Below are positions 6,844 through 10,752 of a stretch of 10,752 bases of DNA, in pieces. This DNA comes from Spirochaetaceae bacterium (GTDB taxonomy: Bacteria > Spirochaetota > Spirochaetia > B11-G9): positions 1 to 10,752 of the forward strand of contig DAOWMA010000030.1 in NCBI GenBank assembly GCA_030643345.1, read 5' to 3'. Both the position numbers and the translations under genes were made by a program. Positions within the stretch are counted from its first letter, which is position 1, and the number at the start of each line of letters is the position of its first letter. The notes under the pieces were generated by a model. That model saw only the letters and a list, made by a program, of their open reading frames with translations. It ran no database searches and was not told the DNA's origin.

Positions 6844-8090
6844 TGTCTGGTTTATTAGATAAAGTGTCCGGCACTTCAGCAGATACCATAATAATCAATA
6901 GTTCTCAGCTTCTTACCCTTGAAAAAGATAACAAAGGAACCGGAGCTCTGGGGTCAATAAAGAATGGAGCTGTTGCAATAAAAAATGGTTTGATTCTTGA
7001 GACAGGAACTACATCTGAGATTAGAAAGAGCTATCCTGATTGTTCCGATGTAATAGATGCGGATGATTCTCTGGTAATGCCGGGATTTGTTGACTGTCAT
7101 ACTCATCTTGTTTTTGCGGGAGAACGATCTAATGAGATGGAGCAGCGCCTTGGGGGTAAAAGTTATCTTGAGATCCTTGGAGATGGAGGCGGAATCCATT
7201 CAACAGTCAGAGCTACCCGGGCTGCTTCTTCTGAAAAATTGTTTGTTCTTGGTATGGAAAGGCTGGACCGGATGGCAATGAATGGTACAACGACTGTGGA
7301 AATAAAGAGCGGCTATGGGTTGAATGAGGAAACTGAATTAAAAATGCTCCAGGTTGCTGCTCAGTTGAGGAGGGAACATCCTCTGGATATAATTTCTACC
7401 TATCTCGGTGCCCATACTTTTCCCCCCGACCAGAGTCGTGAAGAATATTTAAAATGGCTGTCTGGGAAAAGTCTTCAATTATTCAAAAAAGAAGCTGAGT
7501 ATTTTGATATTTTCTGTGAAGAAGGGGCTTTCTCTCTGGAAGAGACAAAGAAGCTTCTGGAATCCGCTAAAACTGCAGGATTTAAATTAAAGGTCCATGG
7601 GGGGCAGTTCAACGATCTTGGATCACCTGGCGTTGCAGCATCTCTTGGAGCAGTTTCAGTTGATCATCTGGAGAATATCAGCAATGAAGATATGGATTTA
7701 ATGGCGGAAGCCGGCACGGTTGCAGTGCTGCTGCCGGGGGTCCCCTTTTTTCTTCAGTCCGGTAAATATCCTGATGCAGAAAGGTTTTTGAAGAAAGGGA
7801 TACCTGCTGCACTTGCTACAGATTTTAATCCCGGTAGTTGTCCTTCCTATTCCATGCAGATGATGATTACCCTCGGAGTTTTTTACTGCAGTATGTCAGC
7901 AGCAGATGCAGTTGCCGCCGGAACAATTAATGCTGCAAGAGCAATAAACAGGGAAAATGAAATTGGTAGTTTAAAAGCAGGAAAGAAAGGGGACTTGATA
8001 ATTTTAGATATAAAGAATCCTGAAGAAATTCCGTACTACTTCGGAACAAATCTTGTAAAAAAAACAATTAAAAGCGGAAAAATTTTATGA
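6843..8090 (+). CDS. hutI: imidazolonepropionase
   Basis: HutI (EC 3.5.2.7) is a cytoplasmic metal-dependent amidohydrolase that opens the ring of 4-imidazolone-5-propionate to give N-formimino-L-glutamate, the substrate of FtcD encoded just upstream. The 415-residue protein has all main family marks: DCHTHL with metal ligands His86 and His88, the GGGIHSTVRATR loop (about 115-126), EIKSGYGL (153-160), LGAHTFPPD (188-196), KVHGGQF with His252 and Gln255 (this last position is Glu or Gln in the family), VDHLENIS with His275, and ATDFNPGSCPS with Asp327. About a dozen N-terminal residues exceed the usual start, but ATG 6843 overlaps the ftcD stop in TGATG, supporting coupled translation. Its own stop overlaps the next ATG (ATGA at 8087-8090). 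The gene looks intact and functional. Confidence 0.96.
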   Translation: MSGLLDKVSGTSADTIIINSSQLLTLEKDNKGTGALGSIKNGAVAIKNGLILETGTTSEIRKSYPDCSDVIDADDSLVMPGFVDCHTHLVFAGERSNEMEQRLGGKSYLEILGDGGGIHSTVRATRAASSEKLFVLGMERLDRMAMNGTTTVEIKSGYGLNEETELKMLQVAAQLRREHPLDIISTYLGAHTFPPDQSREEYLKWLSGKSLQLFKKEAEYFDIFCEEGAFSLEETKKLLESAKTAGFKLKVHGGQFNDLGSPGVAASLGAVSVDHLENISNEDMDLMAEAGTVAVLLPGVPFFLQSGKYPDAERFLKKGIPAALATDFNPGSCPSYSMQMMITLGVFYCSMSAADAVAAGTINAARAINRENEIGSLKAGKKGDLIILDIKNPEEIPYYFGTNLVKKTIKSGKIL

Positions 8091-9094
8091 GAGAGAGAAT
8101 AGAAAAAAAACGTCTTGCCATTTTAAGAATATTAAAGGAGATTGAACAACCTATTTCCAGTCAACGGATTGTGGAGCTTCTGCATGAGATAGGACAGGAG
8201 ATAAGTGAAAGAACTGTACGGTTTCATCTGAAAGATATGGATAAGGATGGCCTTACTGAATATGTTGAGCGACGGGGACGGAGGATTACTGTCAAGGGAC
8301 AGCAAGAAGTTGGAAAAGCGAGAATAGTCGATAAGGTAGGTTTTATAAATAGTAAAATTGATTATTTTTCATATAAGATGAATTTTGATTTAATTCGAAA
8401 AACCGGAACAGTAGTAATAAATATAAGTTTCATACCTGTAAAAAATATGCCTGAAGCTATAGATATACTTGTTCCTGCATTTGAAAGTGGTTTTTCAATG
8501 GGAAACCTTATTGGACTCTATATGCCGGGTAATGTAGCAGGTCACGAAGTTGTTCCTGAGGGTTATATTGGGGTAGGGACTGTCTGTTCTTTTACTCTTA
8601 ACGGAGTTCTTGCAGGACGGGGTATACCTGTAAGCTCTGTTTTTGGAGGTCTTCTTGAGATTGAAAATGGAAAACCATCCCGTTTTGTTGAGATAATAAA
8701 ATATGATGGTACAAGTATAGATCCTCTTGAGATATTTATTAAAAGTGGAATGACAGATGCAACAGGTGCTGCAGACATTGGTAAGGGAAGAATTGGTGCT
8801 AACTTTCTTGAGGTCCCGGGAACAGCAAGAGAAGAAGTTATATCCATTGCCAAAGAGATGAAGAAAGCAGGATTGGGGTCGTTTCTTACTCTGGGATGGC
8901 CAGGCCATTCGGTCCTTCAGATTCCAATCAACTGGGGCAGAATGGGCGGGATTGTAATTGGAGGATTAAATCCTATTGCTGTTCTTGAAGAAAGTGGAAT
9001 CAATGTAGTATCAAAAGCTGTAAGTGGTCTTGTGAATTATGGAGATCTTTTTTCAGTTGTGGATTTGGCCAGTAGATTTAAACAATTATCTTAG
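8087..9094 (+). CDS. NrpR-like transcriptional regulator (winged helix plus NRD/DUF128 domain)
   Basis: The 335-residue protein begins with a winged helix-turn-helix (about 8-76): KRLAILRILKEI, the recognition region ISERTVRFHLKDMDKDGL, and a wing around ERRGRRITVKG. A linker leads to one NRD/DUF128 domain (about 83-330) recognisable by GFINSKIDYF, GVGTVCSFTLNGVL, GIPVSSVFGGLLEI, GTAREE and LGWPGHSVLQIPINWGRMG. In methanogenic archaea NrpR represses nif and glnA genes and releases DNA when 2-oxoglutarate is high; Methanococcus NrpR has two NRD domains, this one only one. The ATG overlaps the hutI stop by four bases, so it belongs to the ftcD-hutI operon. The next gene is gltB, which is preceded by palindromes. 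I infer that it controls gltB and perhaps the hut operon according to nitrogen or carbon status; its effector is not shown. It could alternatively be a histidine-pathway-specific repressor. Confidence 0.83.
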   Translation: MRERIEKKRLAILRILKEIEQPISSQRIVELLHEIGQEISERTVRFHLKDMDKDGLTEYVERRGRRITVKGQQEVGKARIVDKVGFINSKIDYFSYKMNFDLIRKTGTVVINISFIPVKNMPEAIDILVPAFESGFSMGNLIGLYMPGNVAGHEVVPEGYIGVGTVCSFTLNGVLAGRGIPVSSVFGGLLEIENGKPSRFVEIIKYDGTSIDPLEIFIKSGMTDATGAADIGKGRIGANFLEVPGTAREEVISIAKEMKKAGLGSFLTLGWPGHSVLQIPINWGRMGGIVIGGLNPIAVLEESGINVVSKAVSGLVNYGDLFSVVDLASRFKQLS

Positions 9095-9099
9095 GGTTA

Positions 9100-9115
9100 A
9101 CGGCAAAAATGCCGT
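9100..9115. promoter_or_regulatory. ACGGCA-N4-TGCCGT palindrome after the regulator gene
   Basis: Perfect 6-base inverted arms around AAAA begin 5 bases after the regulator stop. The left arm lies in an 11-base stretch, TTAACGGCAAA (9097-9107), repeated exactly at 9273-9283 next to the gltB start. It may be a second operator. It could also act as a short terminator hairpin, since GTTAGATTTTGTTTG follows, though this is not a clean T tract. Confidence 0.55.
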
Positions 9116-9212
9116 GTTAGATTTTGTTTGAATATTTTAGATTTAGCTTTTCTAATATAATATGATGAGAATTATCAAAACGATTAAAATCAATATCAAA
9201 TAAAGGTAATCT

Positions 9213-9218
9213 ACGGCA
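9213..9218 (+). promoter_or_regulatory. isolated ACGGCA half-site upstream of the gltB promoter
   Basis: One further copy of the ACGGCA arm lies 16 bases before the gltB -35 box, without a matching TGCCGT nearby. It could be an auxiliary contact for the same regulator or a chance occurrence. Confidence 0.3.
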
Positions 9219-9234
9219 ATATGAATAACCATTC

Positions 9235-9263
9235 TTGACACAGTTTGTTTCTATTGATAGAAT
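9235..9263 (+). promoter_or_regulatory. sigma70 promoter of gltB
   Basis: TTGACA (9235-9240, perfect -35) is followed after 17 bases by TAGAAT (9258-9263, 5/6 match to the -10). Transcription should start near 9270, leaving a leader of about 37 bases before ATG 9307. It is the best promoter in the gap, so gltB is probably a separate transcription unit from the hut operon. Confidence 0.8.
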
Positions 9264-9275
9264 CTGAGATATTTA

Positions 9276-9293
9276 ACGGCAAATAACTGCCGT
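9276..9293. promoter_or_regulatory. probable operator ACGGCA-N6-TGCCGT over the gltB start region
   Basis: Perfect 6-base arms are separated by AATAAC and placed about 6 to 23 bases downstream of the predicted start point, just before the AGAGG ribosome binding site (9296-9300). A bound protein here would block initiation or elongation. The six-base spacer matches the geometry of the archaeal NrpR operator (GGAA-N6-TTCC), although the arms differ. Binding by the neighbouring regulator is inferred from proximity. Confidence 0.68.
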
Positions 9294-9306
9294 AAAGAGG
9301 TATAAG

Positions 9307-10752
9307 ATGAAGAAACAGGGACTGTACGATCCTTCCTATGAGCATGATGCCTGCGGTGTCGGATTTGTTGTGGAAATTGACGGGCAGTCAAGTCATCAAA
9401 CTGTTCTGGACGGAATTACTATTCTAAAAAATCTTGTACATAGAGGTGCTGTAGGAAGTGATGTTAACACTGGTGATGGTGCCGGAATTTTAACACAAAT
9501 TCCCCACGATTTTTTTTTACGGGAACTTGAGTTCGATTTACCAGCATTAGGTTCCTATGGTGTTGGTATGTTTTTTCTCCCCACAGAGAAAGATAAAAGA
9601 GATATGGCTATCGATATTATTAACGATGTTGTCGGCAGTGAAGGTTCTGAAATACTGGGGACAAGGAATGTACCATTTGTTTCTGATTCTCTTGGACCTG
9701 CAGCTCTTTCTTCAATGCCGTTTGTATTTCAATCTTTTATTTCTGTAAAAGGTTTGAGTGGGGGTAATCTGGAAAGGAAGCTCTATATTATTCGCAGAAG
9801 CATCGAGAAACGAGCTGCTGCTGCAGAATTTTCAATTGATGACTTTTATATATCTTCTCTATCCTGCCGGACTATTGTTTATAAAGGGATGTTTGTTGCG
9901 CCTCAGCTTGAGGATTTCTATCCGGACCTGAAGGACCCGGAATATAAAACCGCACTGGCTCTTGTACACCAAAGATACAGTACAAATACCTTTCCATCCT
10001 GGTCTCTTGCCCAGCCTTTTCGTTATATTGCCCACAATGGCGAGATAAACACTCTCAGGGGAAATATTAACAAGATGAAAGCAAGAGAGGCAACGCTATC
10101 TTCACCTTTGTTCGGAGATGAACTTGAGAAAGTCCTTTCTGTTATAAATATGGATCAAAGTGATTCAGCTATTTTTGATTCCAATTTTGAACTCCTTGTG
10201 CAGGCCGGCAGATCTGCAGAGCACTCAATGATGATGATGGTGCCTGAACCATTTGGTGATAGGTATCATATAAGCGAAGACAGAAGAACATTCTACGAAT
10301 ACCATGCATCTATACTGGAACCCTGGGACGGACCGGCTGCTCTTGCATTCACAGATGGAAAAAAAATCGGAGCATCACTGGATCGTAATGGACTTCGTCC
10401 TGCAAGGTATACGGTTACAAGAAGCGGTCGGTTTATTCTTGCTTCTGAAACTGGAGTACTTCCGGTTAAGCCGGAGGATATTCTTCGCCAGGGACGCCTT
10501 GGTCCTGGAAGGATGATATTAGTTGATACTGAGCAGGGGAGGGTGATGTATGATCATGAAATTAAATCCCGGGTATCCAGGCAGAAACCTTACAGACGGT
10601 GGCTTGATGAAAATAAGATTGAGTTGAAAGGACTCTTCCGGGCCCCTGACCCTGTTCCGGAGGTCCAGGCAGATATTGTAAAGCTCCAGAAGGATTTTGG
10701 GTATACCTTTGAAGAGATTGATAAAGTACTAATACCAATGGCAGTAAACGGA
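9307..10752 (+). CDS. gltB: glutamate synthase large subunit, N-terminal part (cut by window edge)
   Basis: Glutamate synthase transfers the amide nitrogen of glutamine onto 2-oxoglutarate, giving two glutamates, and with glutamine synthetase forms the main ammonia assimilation cycle. The frame is open from ATG 9307 to the window end (482 codons of a usual 1,480-1,520). It begins with a short propeptide, MKKQGLYDPSYEHDA, that would be removed to expose Cys16 (ACGVGF) as the N-terminal nucleophile of the class II glutamine amidotransferase domain. Other marks are HRGAVGSDVNTGDGAG (45-60), HQRYSTNTFPSW from residue 221, IAHNGEINTLRGN, and ASLDRNGLRPARY near 355-367. The final residues lead into the central domain. 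The AGAGG ribosome binding site (9296-9300) supports the start. It probably has its own promoter and an operator between promoter and start codon. Electron donor type (NADPH or ferredoxin) cannot be told from this part. Confidence 0.96.
   Translation, partial: MKKQGLYDPSYEHDACGVGFVVEIDGQSSHQTVLDGITILKNLVHRGAVGSDVNTGDGAGILTQIPHDFFLRELEFDLPALGSYGVGMFFLPTEKDKRDMAIDIINDVVGSEGSEILGTRNVPFVSDSLGPAALSSMPFVFQSFISVKGLSGGNLERKLYIIRRSIEKRAAAAEFSIDDFYISSLSCRTIVYKGMFVAPQLEDFYPDLKDPEYKTALALVHQRYSTNTFPSWSLAQPFRYIAHNGEINTLRGNINKMKAREATLSSPLFGDELEKVLSVINMDQSDSAIFDSNFELLVQAGRSAEHSMMMMVPEPFGDRYHISEDRRTFYEYHASILEPWDGPAALAFTDGKKIGASLDRNGLRPARYTVTRSGRFILASETGVLPVKPEDILRQGRLGPGRMILVDTEQGRVMYDHEIKSRVSRQKPYRRWLDENKIELKGLFRAPDPVPEVQADIVKLQKDFGYTFEEIDKVLIPMAVNG

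Noticed and set aside
8495..8908. Minus-strand frames of 96 and 137 codons opposite the NrpR-like gene
   Set aside because: The plus strand encodes a full-length regulator with recognisable domains; the antisense frames show none.
1..10752. CRISPR array, tRNA or rRNA genes, insertion sequence ends
   Set aside because: I saw no regularly spaced repeats, no cloverleaf-like sequence ending in CCA, no ribosomal RNA stretches and no terminal inverted repeats with a transposase gene.

Overview
The window looks like a chromosomal segment of a low-to-moderate GC bacterium. Shine-Dalgarno sequences are clear, sigma70-type promoters fit the consensus well, and there is a hybrid two-component kinase and a HicAB toxin-antitoxin pair. 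A fused two-domain FtcD, a bacterial NrpR-like regulator and a bacterial-type GltB together make me think of Spirochaetota or a similar anaerobic lineage. That placement is an impression from gene content, not a demonstrated assignment.

Layout. (1) Positions 1-2258, minus strand: a membrane-bound hybrid sensor histidine kinase whose C-terminus runs off the left edge. (2) Positions 2259-2372: a divergent intergenic region. (3) Positions 2373-4063: urocanate hydratase (hutU), broken by an apparent one-base deletion at about 3542-3544. (4) Positions 4064-5159: an accessory patch holding an intact hicAB pair with its own consensus promoter and a probable operator, a short unexplained stretch, and an internally deleted remnant of a RhuM-family gene. 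(5) Positions 5173-9094: a tight three-gene unit, ftcD-hutI-nrpR-like, whose reading frames overlap by 1 and 4 bases. (6) Positions 9095-9306: a regulatory region with a good promoter, two ACGGCA/TGCCGT palindromes and one half-site. (7) Position 9307 to the end: the start of the glutamate synthase large subunit (gltB).

How the genes work together. HutU, HutI and FtcD carry out histidine catabolism from urocanate through imidazolonepropionate and formiminoglutamate to glutamate, 5,10-methenyl-tetrahydrofolate and ammonia. Histidine ammonia-lyase (hutH), which makes urocanate, is not in the window. GltB belongs to the main ammonia-assimilation route to glutamate. Between them lies an NrpR-family regulator with a winged helix and one NRD (DUF128) domain. 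Its archaeal relatives repress nitrogen-assimilation genes and respond to 2-oxoglutarate. Its translational overlap with hutI, and the palindrome just after the predicted gltB start point, suggest a local circuit linking histidine breakdown to glutamate and ammonia balance. This is the most interesting part of the window. The second point of interest is the accessory patch that splits hutU from the rest of the hut genes, combined with a hutU frame that is currently broken.
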